A stretch of 54,039 bases of DNA from Paenibacillus phytorum (GCF_013141715.1 NZ_WHOA01000218.1:1-54039); one strand, 5' to 3'; counted from the stretch's first letter, positions 42,748 through 51,258 are shown. Made by a program: numbers and translations. The notes: generated by a model from the sequence alone, not told the origin.

Positions 42748-43161
42748 CTATTTATTCGCTGTTTTGGCTCGCTGTTCTTCTCGATACAACATCCAACCTA
42801 CAACAAGTAGGTATACCGCAGTAATAATATGAATCCAAGAAGGTGTTTTATCTACAGCATTCGTTAATACCAATATTGCATCTACGATTGGCATTAAAAT
42901 AGAAGTTAACATAAGAACTAGTAATGCTTTTCTCATACGAAGTACCATCAAGACTAGTAGGAAGATTCCAATAAACAGATCACGATCTGCTTTAATATGC
43001 ACAAGATATCTATCAGCGGTGTCATGCAGTGGTATACCAAAACCTCGAATCGCAGCTTCTGGCTGGATAAAACCACTTACTCCTAAATACAACATCAACA
43101 GCGTAACAACACCCACTAACCAAAATGTTACTGACTTTGGTCCCCAATAAGATTTACTCAT
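42748..43161 (-). CDS. Four-helix membrane protein, DUF4267-like
   Basis: 137 residues. Four helices; after TM1 LGVSGFIQPEAAIRGFGIPL and HIKADRDLFIGIF, the family's G.P......K..RDL motif. Start ATG 43161 after AAGGAG. Divergent from the hxlR gene with 118 bp between, so this small operon is the likely target of that regulator. Confidence 0.78.
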   Translation of the reverse strand: MSKSYWGPKSVTFWLVGVVTLLMLYLGVSGFIQPEAAIRGFGIPLHDTADRYLVHIKADRDLFIGIFLLVLMVLRMRKALLVLMLTSILMPIVDAILVLTNAVDKTPSWIHIITAVYLLVVGWMLYREEQRAKTANK

Positions 43162-43233
43162 TTGTCTGGCTCCTTTTTCCATTTATTTGATTGACTTTAT
43201 TGTATATCGGTAATAATATTTTGTTAAGAACGC

Positions 43234-43265
43234 ACTTTAAAGTACGGCACTTACTTAAAAGTAAG
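43234..43265. promoter_or_regulatory. Two palindromes between membrane operon and hxlR
   Basis: ACTTTAAAGT (43234-43243) and CTTACTT-AA-AAGTAAG (43250-43265), 7-nt apart, 15 bp before the hxlR start. Their ACTT/AAGT symmetry fits a dimeric HxlR protein binding and autorepressing. Confidence 0.65.
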
Positions 43266-43279
43266 GGGGTGATTTATCA

Positions 43280-43612
43280 ATGATTCATCAGCGCGAATGT
43301 CCAATCGAGACTGTCATTCATGTTTTAGGTGGAAAATGGAAGCCGATGATTTTATGGCATTTGATCGAATCAACCAAGCGGTACAACGATCTGGAAAAGC
43401 TAATACCTAACGTCTCCCAAAAAATGCTCACGCAACATCTTCGAGACTTGGAACAAGAAGGCGTGATCGAAAGAACGGTATACCCCACCGTCCCTCCAAA
43501 AGTAGAATATTCACTTAGTGAATATGGCAGAACATTGATACCTGTAGCAGAAGTGATGTGTGCTTGGGGAGAAAATCATAATGAGCGAAAAAAAGAAGAA
43601 CCAGCGTCTTAA
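43280..43612 (+). CDS. HxlR family transcriptional regulator
   Basis: 110 residues. Winged helix: CPIETVIHVLGGKWKPMILW, then RYNDLEKLIPNVSQKMLTQH and LRDLEQEGVIERTVYPTVPP, the classic HxlR/YodB core. One Cys near the start (Cys7), the position used for redox sensing in YodB/HypR-type proteins. Start ATG behind AAGGGGGTGA. Stop codon lies inside its terminator stem. Confidence 0.93.
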   Translation: MIHQRECPIETVIHVLGGKWKPMILWHLIESTKRYNDLEKLIPNVSQKMLTQHLRDLEQEGVIERTVYPTVPPKVEYSLSEYGRTLIPVAEVMCAWGENHNERKKEEPAS

Positions 43613-43628
43613 GCTGGTTCTTCTTTTT
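43591..43628 (+). terminator. Terminator of hxlR
   Basis: AAAAGAAGAACCAGC / GCTGGTTCTTCTTTT stem and T-run; overlaps the last codons of hxlR. Confidence 0.85.
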
Positions 43629-43664
43629 TTCGTAAACTTTGATGGAAAGTCAGAGCAATTAAAC

Positions 43665-43699
43665 AAAAAAAGCGCCACCGGATCTCTCCGATGACACTT
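43665..43699 (-). terminator. Terminator of 44-residue membrane peptide gene
   Basis: AAGTGTCATCGGA pairs with TCCGGTGGCGCTT using three G-U wobbles, followed by seven T on the minus strand. Confidence 0.7.
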
Positions 43700-43747
43700 C
43701 GTTTTAAATCAGTGAGTGGTAAAGGAGGCGGTTTCCCGCCCCCTTCC

Positions 43748-43882
43748 TTAGGTCAATCTGTTTTTTATCCGCTCAAGAATGTTGCTGTTTCTTGCTCTGT
43801 AAACGCCAAAAATAACAGATCCCATGACTGCTGCCGCGGCTGCAGTTGATGCAACGATCTTTGTTTTATTTACCTGACGCAT
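43748..43882 (-). CDS. Small single-helix membrane protein
   Basis: 44 residues with GGAGG 8 nt before ATG and a terminator downstream. MRQVNKTKIVASTAAAAAVM then GSVIFGVYRARNS: basic head, one Ala-rich membrane helix, basic tail ILERIKNRL. No family recognised. Gene structure (ribosome site, frame, terminator) supports it being real. Confidence 0.7.
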   Translation of the reverse strand: MRQVNKTKIVASTAAAAAVMGSVIFGVYRARNSNILERIKNRLT

Positions 43883-43996
43883 TACGAACACCTCCACATT
43901 TTTTTGAGCGAACAATGCTTAGTATGCCTTAGAAGATGAGTAAAAATTCAAGGTTTGGATGTTTAAATCTATCTAATAGAATCAATTTGAATGCTA

Positions 43997-45082
43997 CTAC
44001 TTTGCCTGAATGTACCCTTCCGCTTTTAGCAGTTCGGCGATCAGAACTGCACCGCCCGCTGCTCCGCGTAATGTATTGTGTGATAGTCCTACAAATTTAA
44101 AATCGTATATTGAATCCTCGCGCAATCTCCCCGCCGAAACACCCATACCTCGCTCAATTTCACGATCAAGCTTAGTCTGTGGCCTGTTCTCTTCTTCAAA
44201 ATAAGTAATGAACTGTTTCGGTGCGCTTGGCAGACCAAGCTCCTGCGGACGTCCTTTGAAATGCAGCCAGCGATCTAGAATTTCTTCCTTCGAAGGTTTT
44301 TTCTCAAACGATACAAATACGGTAGCCAAATGCCCATCCGTTACTGGAACGCGAATACACTGCGTTGTAATTAAAGGCGCACTTGCTTTAATAATTTCAT
44401 CATTTACAATGCTGCCCCATATGCGAAGTGGCTCCTGCTCGCTTTTTTCTTCCTCGCCGCCAATATACGGGATGACATTATCCAACATATCGGGCCAATC
44501 GGTAAAGTTTTTACCGGCTCCGGAAATCGCCTGATACGTCGACGCAACCACTTTTGTCGGTTTGTAATCTAGCAGTGCATGAAGGGCTGGCACATAGCTC
44601 TGGATTGAACAGTTAGGCTTAACGGCAATAAAGCCGGTTGAGGTTCTAAGCCGCTTTCTCTGTGCAGCAATCACTTCAATATGCCCTGGATTAACTTCTG
44701 GAATGACCATCGGGATGTCAGGCGTCCAGCGGTGAGCCGAGTTATTGGAAATAACGGGTGTGCCCGTTTTGGCGTATGCCTCTTCCAACGCTTGAATTTC
44801 ATTCTTTTTCATATCCACCGCACAAAAAATAAAATCGACCTGACCGGCAACTTCCTCCACGTTCGATGCATCCAGAATGACGATATTTTTCACTTCTTCA
44901 GGTATTGGGCCAGACAACTTCCATCTTCCTTGCACAGATTCTTCATATGTTTTACCTGCTGAACTGCTACTAGCGGCGATGGCCGTTACTTTAAACCAAG
45001 GATGCTGATCCAGCAACTGAACAAACCGCTGACCAACCATTCCTGTTCCTCCGACAATACCAACCTTCAATTTTTCTGACAT
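43997..45082 (-). CDS. asd: Aspartate-semialdehyde dehydrogenase
   Basis: 361 residues of the archaeal/fungal-type asd branch. NADP loop VGIVGGTGMVGQRFV (7-21), active-site Cys158 in VKPNCSIQ, catalytic His in RVPVTDGHLATVF. Makes aspartate semialdehyde for lysine, diaminopimelate, methionine and threonine. Start at ATG 45082 (AAAGGA 12 nt before); the longer frame to 45166 lies in the leader. Preceded by a T-box leader, so regulated by tRNA charging. Confidence 0.95.
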   Translation of the reverse strand: MSEKLKVGIVGGTGMVGQRFVQLLDQHPWFKVTAIAASSSSAGKTYEESVQGRWKLSGPIPEEVKNIVILDASNVEEVAGQVDFIFCAVDMKKNEIQALEEAYAKTGTPVISNNSAHRWTPDIPMVIPEVNPGHIEVIAAQRKRLRTSTGFIAVKPNCSIQSYVPALHALLDYKPTKVVASTYQAISGAGKNFTDWPDMLDNVIPYIGGEEEKSEQEPLRIWGSIVNDEIIKASAPLITTQCIRVPVTDGHLATVFVSFEKKPSKEEILDRWLHFKGRPQELGLPSAPKQFITYFEEENRPQTKLDREIERGMGVSAGRLREDSIYDFKFVGLSHNTLRGAAGGAVLIAELLKAEGYIQAK

Positions 45083-45195
45083 AAGATATTCAAATCCTTT
45101 CAAAATAGCATGATTAAGGGGAACCCCTAAATATATATTCAAACAGTCTGATTCGGTGTACCGCATGTTGCACGTGAGCTGATCTTCTTAAGCAC

Positions 45196-45475
45196 CAATA
45201 AAAAAAATCCCACCCCCAAGACTATAGTCAGTCTTAGGGACGAGATTGTATTTACTCGTGGTACCACCCCAGATTCGCTAATATGTCGCCATATCAGCCT
45301 CTTCAAGTACGGCATTACCATGTAATGCGTATACTTTAGCTCTGTAACAGGAGCTCCTGACACGCCATCACCCTTTTCGAAAGGATCCGATGTGCTGCTC
45401 TGAGGCTTTTTTCAATAAAACATTCTTTACTCCTTTTCAGCAAACCGGAGCTCTCTGTGAAAGAATTCATTTATT
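45196..45475 (-). promoter_or_regulatory. T-box leader of asd with terminator/antiterminator
   Basis: Contains GGGTGGTACCACGAG, the T-box core (45256-45272), followed by the terminator CTCGTCCCTAAGACTGAC / GTCTTGGGGGTGGG and eight T (45205-45246). Upstream are stem III (GCTGATATG / CATATTAGC) and stem I (AGGAG...CTCCT) with a CAGAG-type AG bulge. Binding of uncharged tRNA should promote read-through into asd. I could not fix the specifier codon by eye; Met, Thr, Lys or Asp are the usual possibilities for asd. A TATAAT at about 45508-45513 is the likely promoter -10. Confidence 0.92.
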
Positions 45476-45673
45476 TACTCTTCTCTTCACCGCATTTGAT
45501 TATTGCGATTATATTATCAAAAAACCATTGTAAGGTAAACATAAATTTTGAAAATTCGAATTCATCTACACTTAGTGGAAAATTCATAGCCTTTTTCAGT
45601 GTCGATTTCGGTATAAAAATTTCATAAGGTGGCAAACTATTCCTTGTTGTTATTTTAATAAAGGAGGTGTCAC

Positions 45674-45838
45674 ATGCCCAATCAAGATAATAATCAGGCA
45701 ACAAAGGCAGAAGTACAGTCTACGGAGTTAAACAAAATGCCTGTCCCAGGTAAAGATGATACGGAATTTTCCGCAGAGGAAGCAGCAGAGGCATTTAAAG
45801 AAAATCAATCTTCCAGCAGCAGATCAGAAAATCAATGA
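45674..45838 (+). CDS. Small acidic hydrophilic protein
   Basis: 54 residues, ATG 5 nt after AAAGGAGGTG, and terminator 14 bp past the stop. Rich in Gln, Asn, Glu and Ser (MPNQDNNQATKAEVQ; FSAEEAAEAFKENQSSSS), no hydrophobic core, probably disordered. It resembles small Bacillales sporulation or gamma-SASP-like peptides in composition, but lacks the known repeats. Function unknown. Confidence 0.7.
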   Translation: MPNQDNNQATKAEVQSTELNKMPVPGKDDTEFSAEEAAEAFKENQSSSSRSENQ

Positions 45839-45851
45839 TCATCATATGCGA

Positions 45852-45882
45852 AAAAGCCCGGTTCCATTTGGACCGGGCTTTT
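45852..45882. terminator. Bidirectional terminator between small gene and MDR pump
   Basis: AAAAGCCCGGTT / GACCGGGCTTTT stem with CCATTT-type loop; A- and T-runs at both sides serve the convergent genes. Confidence 0.88.
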
Positions 45883-45917
45883 CGTTTTTCTATAAAATTA
45901 ATGTTAATTCAACTTAA

Positions 45918-47420
45918 TTAATGACCAACCATAACTGGAATTTCTGCACTGTCCGTGGACTCGCCTTCCACCCTCTTGGGCTTTTGTAGCATAAGACCAA
46001 GCAAACCGCCGACAACCGCAATACCCAGCAGAACTAAGAAAGTGTACCCAAAGGAAGAAGCATACAAGTCTAAATCCGGCTTCTGCTTACCTGATTCAAC
46101 CATTATATTTTTCATCTTCGTTGTAAAGATCGTCATCAAAATGGCGATAGCGAAGGACATCATAACTTGCTGTGCAGCGTTCGTGAGCGACGTTACACGG
46201 CCAACCAAATTCTGTGGTGCGGATTGGATCAAATGATTATTGAGAGGCATCATAAACAGTCCCATTCCCGCGCCTAGCAGTGCAAGCGGCAGGATCACTG
46301 TCCCTACACCTGAATCGCCAGAAATATTAGACAGTAAAAATGCTGAAATCGTTGTAAGTGCCATACCCGCCAAGACAAGCGGACGCGCTCCGAAACGATC
46401 TGACAGTTTACCGCCAATTGGCATAAATAAACCGGATGCCAGAGCTTGCGGAAGCATGATAAGACCAGTTTTCAGAGGGCTATAGCCATGGGCCTGTTGT
46501 AAATATAAGGGGACAAGGAACATGGTTCCGAACATTGCTATCTGAGAAATCCATTGCACGACGATCCCTTTTGTAAAATTACCTGAGCGGAAAACGCGCA
46601 GCTCGAGCAGCGGATTTTCACGTCTTAATTCCACAATAACGAATAAAATAAGCGCCACAATACCGATTCCTGAACCAATTAGCGTATCAGCATCCATCCA
46701 CGTGGATTTCCCAGTGATCGGGTCAATACCACCATTAGATACACCGTACACTAGCGCCGCAAAGGCAATTGGCCCTAAAAGCATGCCAAGTAAATCCAAG
46801 GATGCAACCGACTGCCGCCCTATATTCGGTAATGTACGGATTCCAAGAACAATACCGATTACACCGATCGGTAGGTTAATCAGGAATATCCACTGCCAGC
46901 TGTGATATTCAACTAACCAGCCTGCAACGACTGGTCCAAGCGCCGGACCCAGCAAGATCGGAATACCCATCATGCCCATGACTGCGCCTACTTTTCCTGG
47001 CGGCGACAGACGATAGATGAACGCCATAGCAATAGGAACAACAACACCGCCACCCAGACCTTGGATGATACGGAAAGTAATCAGCATTTCAACCGAATTA
47101 GCCAGCGCACATAGACCAGACCCAATAGTGAATAGACCTACCGAGATCAAAAATATTTTCTTGGCGCCAAATCTGTCGGATAACCACCCCGCTAAAGGAA
47201 TGACGGCTGCTTGTGCCAGCGCATATCCAATTACGGTCCATTGTACTAAGGACAAGTTCAATAGTTTAAATTCTTCCTGCAGCTTGGGAAGAGCAACGTT
47301 TACCGCCGTTCCGTCCAAAATTACCATAAAAATCCCAACCACAATTGCCACCAACGGCCCTAATATGCTTCGCATTGAAAACGGGGCTTCTGTTGCTGCA
47401 ATGTTTTTACCTGAAGACAT
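45918..47420 (-). CDS. DHA2-family (EmrB/QacA) multidrug MFS transporter
   Basis: 500 residues, 14 helices. TM1 IVVGIFMVILDGTAVNVALP has the DHA2 motif D1 LDxTxVNVALP; motif A GWLSDRFGAKKIFL; motif C GIPILLGPALGPVVAGW. ATG with GGAGGG 5 nt before. It has no adjacent regulator, but an unusually perfect palindrome stands 63 bp upstream. Paralogous in family, not closely in sequence, to the pump at 4968. Confidence 0.93.
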   Translation of the reverse strand: MSSGKNIAATEAPFSMRSILGPLVAIVVGIFMVILDGTAVNVALPKLQEEFKLLNLSLVQWTVIGYALAQAAVIPLAGWLSDRFGAKKIFLISVGLFTIGSGLCALANSVEMLITFRIIQGLGGGVVVPIAMAFIYRLSPPGKVGAVMGMMGIPILLGPALGPVVAGWLVEYHSWQWIFLINLPIGVIGIVLGIRTLPNIGRQSVASLDLLGMLLGPIAFAALVYGVSNGGIDPITGKSTWMDADTLIGSGIGIVALILFVIVELRRENPLLELRVFRSGNFTKGIVVQWISQIAMFGTMFLVPLYLQQAHGYSPLKTGLIMLPQALASGLFMPIGGKLSDRFGARPLVLAGMALTTISAFLLSNISGDSGVGTVILPLALLGAGMGLFMMPLNNHLIQSAPQNLVGRVTSLTNAAQQVMMSFAIAILMTIFTTKMKNIMVESGKQKPDLDLYASSFGYTFLVLLGIAVVGGLLGLMLQKPKRVEGESTDSAEIPVMVGH

Positions 47421-47482
47421 GTATTCCCTCCATCCGGTTCAGCATCCTCTGCTGACTCTCTCTTGTCTAATTACAAATTTTA

Positions 47483-47496
47483 CGGACAATTGTCCG
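47483..47496. promoter_or_regulatory. Perfect palindrome upstream of MDR pump
   Basis: CGGACAATTGTCCG, 14 bp without mismatch, a common form of TetR-family operators at drug pump genes. No tetR gene lies within several kb on either side, so the regulator would act in trans. Confidence 0.65.
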
Positions 47497-47556
47497 ATTC
47501 ACAATGATGCTAACGAAATATTATTTATTTGTCAATAGGCTGGAAGATTATTTGTT

Positions 47557-47763
47557 TCATTCAGTTATTGTCTTTAAATCACTTACTTTTAATAGTGCTT
47601 CTCTATTCGTATCATGATATACAACCCTAACTTCTAGTTCATAATCATCAGTCAACTCGAATGAAAGAATTGTGCATTTCCTACCACGATTCTTCGTCTT
47701 TCTAGGATTGTCTGGAGCAAAAACATAGGAGCCTCCAATAGTAAGATTAACTGTATCACTCAT
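47557..47763 (-). CDS. Hypothetical 68-residue protein
   Basis: Ribosome site GAGAGGG before ATG. Small beta-rich protein: NLTIGGSYVFAPDNPRKTKN and RKCTILSFELTDDYELEVRV, then a conserved-looking YHDTNREALLKVSDL end. Fits a small SH3/KOW-like barrel, but that is inference. No partner evident. Confidence 0.65.
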   Translation of the reverse strand: MSDTVNLTIGGSYVFAPDNPRKTKNRGRKCTILSFELTDDYELEVRVVYHDTNREALLKVSDLKTITE

Positions 47764-47789
47764 TACATCTGCAACCCTCTCATGTTGTA

Positions 47790-48209
47790 TTAAAATTTCA
47801 GTTCTGCAATTGCCTTCTTGTACTTATCAATCCTTGCATAGTCTTTATCAGTTGGGTTAGGAATACGGCCAATATCACTGTTATCCTCTAGATCCAGAAG
47901 CTTCACTTTCGTCGCTAGGGGGTTTAATTTGATCCTGTTGATAAAGCCTTCATATGATTCATCTGCTCTTTTTGTAAGGCAATCAAGAGCTTCTATAATT
48001 TCTACGCTAAAACCTGCATTCTTTAAATCAAATAGAGTAATATCTGAATCTTCGACAACATCATGTAAAATTGCTACAATTGATTCTTCTTCGCTGCTGG
48101 CTTTAGTTGCTAATCTTGCAGGATGTAATATGTATGGATTTCCACCTTTATCTGTTTGACCATCATGAGCTTTCGCGGCTATTAGTATTGCTTTCGTTAA
48201 AGTACTCAT
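47790..48209 (-). CDS. HD-domain protein, SpoT-like hydrolase type
   Basis: 139 residues. AILIAAKAHDGQTDKGGNPY, then ILHPARLA and ILHDVVEDSD show the HxxxD...H...HD metal set of single-domain (p)ppGpp hydrolase-like (RelH/Mesh1) proteins. The C-terminal ED motif (LLDLEDNSD) corresponds to the LADKxHN element, here altered (LLDLEDN). May hydrolyse nucleotides. ATG 48209 8 nt after GGAG; GTG 48215 too close. Confidence 0.85.
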   Translation of the reverse strand: MSTLTKAILIAAKAHDGQTDKGGNPYILHPARLATKASSEEESIVAILHDVVEDSDITLFDLKNAGFSVEIIEALDCLTKRADESYEGFINRIKLNPLATKVKLLDLEDNSDIGRIPNPTDKDYARIDKYKKAIAELKF

Positions 48210-48387
48210 TTTCACATCTCCTTCATTATAAAAATTCCAGCTGCATCATCTATTGTATCATACCTCGATTTCCTTATTAACTATGCGGTTACTTCAAATC
48301 CATTCCAATTAGAAGACGAAATGGCAGCCGATCAATTAGACCGACTGCCGTTTTCTTGTCTTGAATGTTCAATACATCCCTGTGAAA

Positions 48388-49203
48388 CTAAGGAGTAACG
48401 CCATAGAGTAAAGCACCAATGGCTCCGGAATATTCTCCATTTTCAACAAATACCGGTAAAGCTCCTCTTAAAATAGTATAACTTTGAACTGTTTCTTTAA
48501 GTAGGTCATTTTGAATAAACGAGGATCCGATATAAACAACGGATGACACACTGCAACTCTTAGCCGCAAGAACGCTGGTAGTTGCTACTGTTTCTCCTAC
48601 AAGACCGACTATCGACGCCAAAAGTTCTTCTTTGGCAAACTCTTGATAAGAAAATGATTGTAAAACCCTACCAAAGTTACTGGCCGTTAAATCGCCTGAG
48701 ATAGGAGGTTCTGCTCCCTCATAAATGTGACTCACTTTCAAATCGATTCGATCTCGTATTCCCTTAACTGCTAATTTAACGATTGCTTCATAATCCGTTA
48801 AACCAGTCAACAATTGAGACAAACCCAACAATGGTCCGCCACCAACCCCGGTTCCTCCAACACGTTCATGTTGGCTATTTCCAACGTGATGAATTGAAGT
48901 CCCTGTACCAACATTAGTTAATACATACTCTTGCAGTTTTGGATCGTCTTTATTAAGAAGATACTGCACTCCGCGACATGTTGCCTCAAATTCAATAATG
49001 TGTAATGGTTTTTGAATCATTAACGTTTCAAATAATGATGCCTTGCCGCCGGTAAGAAATATTTGGGCACCATCAAACTTATTAATGTTTGAAGCAACGT
49101 ATTCTATTTGGGCCACTGGGTATTTGCTAAAAGTAAAGAAGTTATTTTCCTCACAAACAACTTTGATTAGGGTACCGCCAGCATCAATTCCAATTTTCTT
49201 AAT
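48388..49203 (-). CDS. coaW: Type II pantothenate kinase with apparent AUU start
   Basis: 271 residues, CoaW type. P-loop-like KIGIDAGGTLIKVV at the very N-terminus, FLTGGKASL, FEATCRG, NVGTGTSIH, GGTGVGGG and DLTASNFG match staphylococcal CoaW. First step of CoA synthesis. The in-frame stretch between the upstream stop and the P-loop has no ATG, GTG, TTG or CTG; ATT at 49203 lies 9 nt after AGAGGAG exactly where family members start. A GTG at 49116 would delete the ATP loop. Operon with the HIT gene upstream (42 bp). Confidence 0.9.
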   Translation of the reverse strand: MKKIGIDAGGTLIKVVCEENNFFTFSKYPVAQIEYVASNINKFDGAQIFLTGGKASLFETLMIQKPLHIIEFEATCRGVQYLLNKDDPKLQEYVLTNVGTGTSIHHVGNSQHERVGGTGVGGGPLLGLSQLLTGLTDYEAIVKLAVKGIRDRIDLKVSHIYEGAEPPISGDLTASNFGRVLQSFSYQEFAKEELLASIVGLVGETVATTSVLAAKSCSVSSVVYIGSSFIQNDLLKETVQSYTILRGALPVFVENGEYSGAIGALLYGVTP

Positions 49204-49245
49204 TACTGAGCACTCCTCTCAACGAAAAGCAAAAATCTATTCTTT

Positions 49246-49584
49246 TTATTCAGCTCCGTTTATGGGCTGGCCGTAAACCACATGGAAATGAAGATGTTTC
49301 GAATCTTGATAATTCCCAAGGTTCGTTATTACTCTACAAGCACCATATTCGGATACCACTCCGGAAGCTACCTTTTTAACAATATCCATTAATTCAATTA
49401 ACAGGTCATTATCGCCATAGTCTAAAGTTATGAGTGAAGAAATGTGCTTCTTCGGAATAGCCACGATGTGCACTGGGTAAAAAGGACGGGTGTGGTGATA
49501 GGCAAGTACATTTTCGGTCTCCATTACCTTTTGTACAGGCGTTCGATCACTTAAAACCTCTTCGCAATAAAAATCTTCAGACAT
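49246..49584 (-). CDS. HIT family protein
   Basis: 112 residues. HIT triad HLHFHVVYG near the C-terminus, preceded by AYHHTRPFYPVHIVAIPKKH, the standard nucleotide-binding half. Likely a nucleotide (adenosine 5'-phosphoramidate or dinucleoside) hydrolase. 14 bp below the ABC-F gene; together with coaW perhaps one transcript with read-through. Confidence 0.93.
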   Translation of the reverse strand: MSEDFYCEEVLSDRTPVQKVMETENVLAYHHTRPFYPVHIVAIPKKHISSLITLDYGDNDLLIELMDIVKKVASGVVSEYGACRVITNLGNYQDSKHLHFHVVYGQPINGAE

Positions 49585-49598
49585 GTCTCATCACACTC

Positions 49599-51077
49599 CT
49601 AGAGTTCAATGATCTTTGTTGCAACATTATTGCAAAATTCCCTGTCATGCTCCACAAAAAGAATGGTTGGTGAGTACTCGAGCAGTAACTCTTCAATTTG
49701 CATGCGAGAAATAATATCAATAAAATTAAGCGGTTCATCCCAAATATGCAAATGAACTTTCTCACTAAGACTTTTAGCAATCAGTACCTTCTTCTTTTGC
49801 CCTCCGCTAAAGGCTAATATATCCTTTTCAAATTGAACTCTGGAAAAATCCAGCTTTCTTAAAATCGATTTAAAAAGGCTTTCATCAACCCCGTTGGTAG
49901 CAGCATAGTCAGATAAATTACCTTGAAGATGGGAAGTGTCCTGCGACACGTAGGATATCTTCAACTGACTATCCTTCCTGAAGGTGCCTGTGTAGTTTAT
50001 ATCCTCACCGCAAATAAGCTTGATGATACTTGATTTTCCAGAGCCATTTTTACCCGAAAGAGCAATTCGCTCACCTTGCTCAATAGTAAAACTTATATCA
50101 GCACAAACCATCTTCTTACCGTAAGAAATCGAAACATGATCAAGTTCAGCAAGTTGGTTTTTATGAAAAGCTAGTTGTGAAATCTCTAAGCTGTCAGCGT
50201 TTTCGATATTTTTAAGGAGCTTAGACTTTTCATCAATTGCAGATTGCTGCCTCTGTTCAATTGCTTTAGAGCGTTTCATCATTTTAGCTGCCTTATGGCC
50301 AATATATCCTTTATCTACCTTAGAACCGGAATTTCTTGTTCCGTTTTTTGTCTTTTCCACTTCGTGTGACCAGTTACCCGTCCGTTTAGCAGAATCCGAC
50401 AATCGTTTAATGTCTTTTCTAAGTTTTTCGTTCTCTGCAAGTTCAAAGTTATCTTGTCTCTTTTTATTTTCCCACCAACTGGAAAAATTACCTTTTTGAA
50501 TTTCTATATTGGTCTTATTGATTGAAAGTATGTGGTCTACACAGTTATCGAGAAATGATCTGTCGTGAGACACCAAAATATATCCACTTTTTGTATTGAG
50601 ATAATCACTAACAAGTTTTCTTGCCGTCATGTCAAGATGATTGGTTGGTTCATCAATCAACAGAAAACTATTTTCCTTAATAAATAATGTAGCCAGTAAC
50701 ACTTTTGTTTGCTCACCGTTAGACAATGAATCAAAGGGCCGATATAAAACATCTTCAGAAACTTTTAGCAATGAAAGTTCACGCATTAATTTCCAGTGAA
50801 TATAGTCTGGATAAATGTCGTTGATGACATCAAGGGTATTATTTCCTTTGTTTTCGACTTGGAAAGGGAAATATTCAAAACTGACATTAGCAGAAATATT
50901 TCCGCTATATTCATATTTACCGAGCAACAAGTTCAGAAATGTTGTCTTACCTCTACCGTTTCTTCCCGTAAATCCTAATTTCCAATCGGTATCTATTTGA
51001 AAATTGACGTTTTCAAATATGTTATCGTAACTGCCATCATAGGCAAACGTCAGGTTTGTAACATTTATTAATGACAT
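49599..51077 (-). CDS. ABC-F ribosome-protection ATPase, Lsa-like
   Basis: 492 residues, two ABC domains in one chain and no membrane helices. Walker A TGRNGRGKTT and SGKNGSGKSS; signatures LSNGEQTK and FSGGQKKK; Walker B LLIDEPTNHLD and LHIWDEPLNFID; linker around 190-300 rich in Lys/Arg. DTDWKLGFTGRNGRGKTTFL and YRPFDSLSNGEQTKVLL align with Lsa(A)-type proteins, which free the ribosome of lincosamides, pleuromutilins and streptogramin A. Spectrum is inferred. ATG 51077 after AGGAGG. Controlled by an attenuator. Confidence 0.93.
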   Translation of the reverse strand: MSLINVTNLTFAYDGSYDNIFENVNFQIDTDWKLGFTGRNGRGKTTFLNLLLGKYEYSGNISANVSFEYFPFQVENKGNNTLDVINDIYPDYIHWKLMRELSLLKVSEDVLYRPFDSLSNGEQTKVLLATLFIKENSFLLIDEPTNHLDMTARKLVSDYLNTKSGYILVSHDRSFLDNCVDHILSINKTNIEIQKGNFSSWWENKKRQDNFELAENEKLRKDIKRLSDSAKRTGNWSHEVEKTKNGTRNSGSKVDKGYIGHKAAKMMKRSKAIEQRQQSAIDEKSKLLKNIENADSLEISQLAFHKNQLAELDHVSISYGKKMVCADISFTIEQGERIALSGKNGSGKSSIIKLICGEDINYTGTFRKDSQLKISYVSQDTSHLQGNLSDYAATNGVDESLFKSILRKLDFSRVQFEKDILAFSGGQKKKVLIAKSLSEKVHLHIWDEPLNFIDIISRMQIEELLLEYSPTILFVEHDREFCNNVATKIIEL

Positions 51078-51107
51078 GAAATCATCCTCCTGTATGAAAA
51101 ATATAAA

Positions 51108-51258
51108 AGCTACAAGAAAGTTACTTTTCTTGTAGCTCAAATAAATACAGTTAATCCAACCCACTTTAGAGAGAGTTAGATAAGGATATATTGATTGAGT
51201 GAAAAGATATAGTAACTTTCTTGCATATAAAGAATAAAACACGCGAAAAAAACCGCAT
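51108..51258 (-). promoter_or_regulatory. Transcription attenuator with leader peptide upstream of ABC-F gene
   Basis: Terminator hairpin 51108-51137 (12-bp perfect stem AGCTACAAGAAA / TTTCTTGTAGCT, then U-rich TTTTATATTTTT). Upstream RNA segment CAAGAAAGTTACT (51211-51223) is fully complementary to the 3' half AGTAACTTTCTTG, giving a 13-bp antiterminator. A possible 30-codon leader peptide (ATG 51258 to TAA 51166, MRFFSRVLFF...) spans that segment; its ribosome site is weak, and a 16-codon frame starting at ATG 51224 is an alternative. Drug-stalled ribosomes should favour read-through. Confidence 0.8.

Noticed and set aside
45471..45704. 77-codon minus-strand frame upstream of the T-box
   Set aside because: No ribosome site; it covers the likely promoter of the asd leader and the ribosome site of the opposite small gene.
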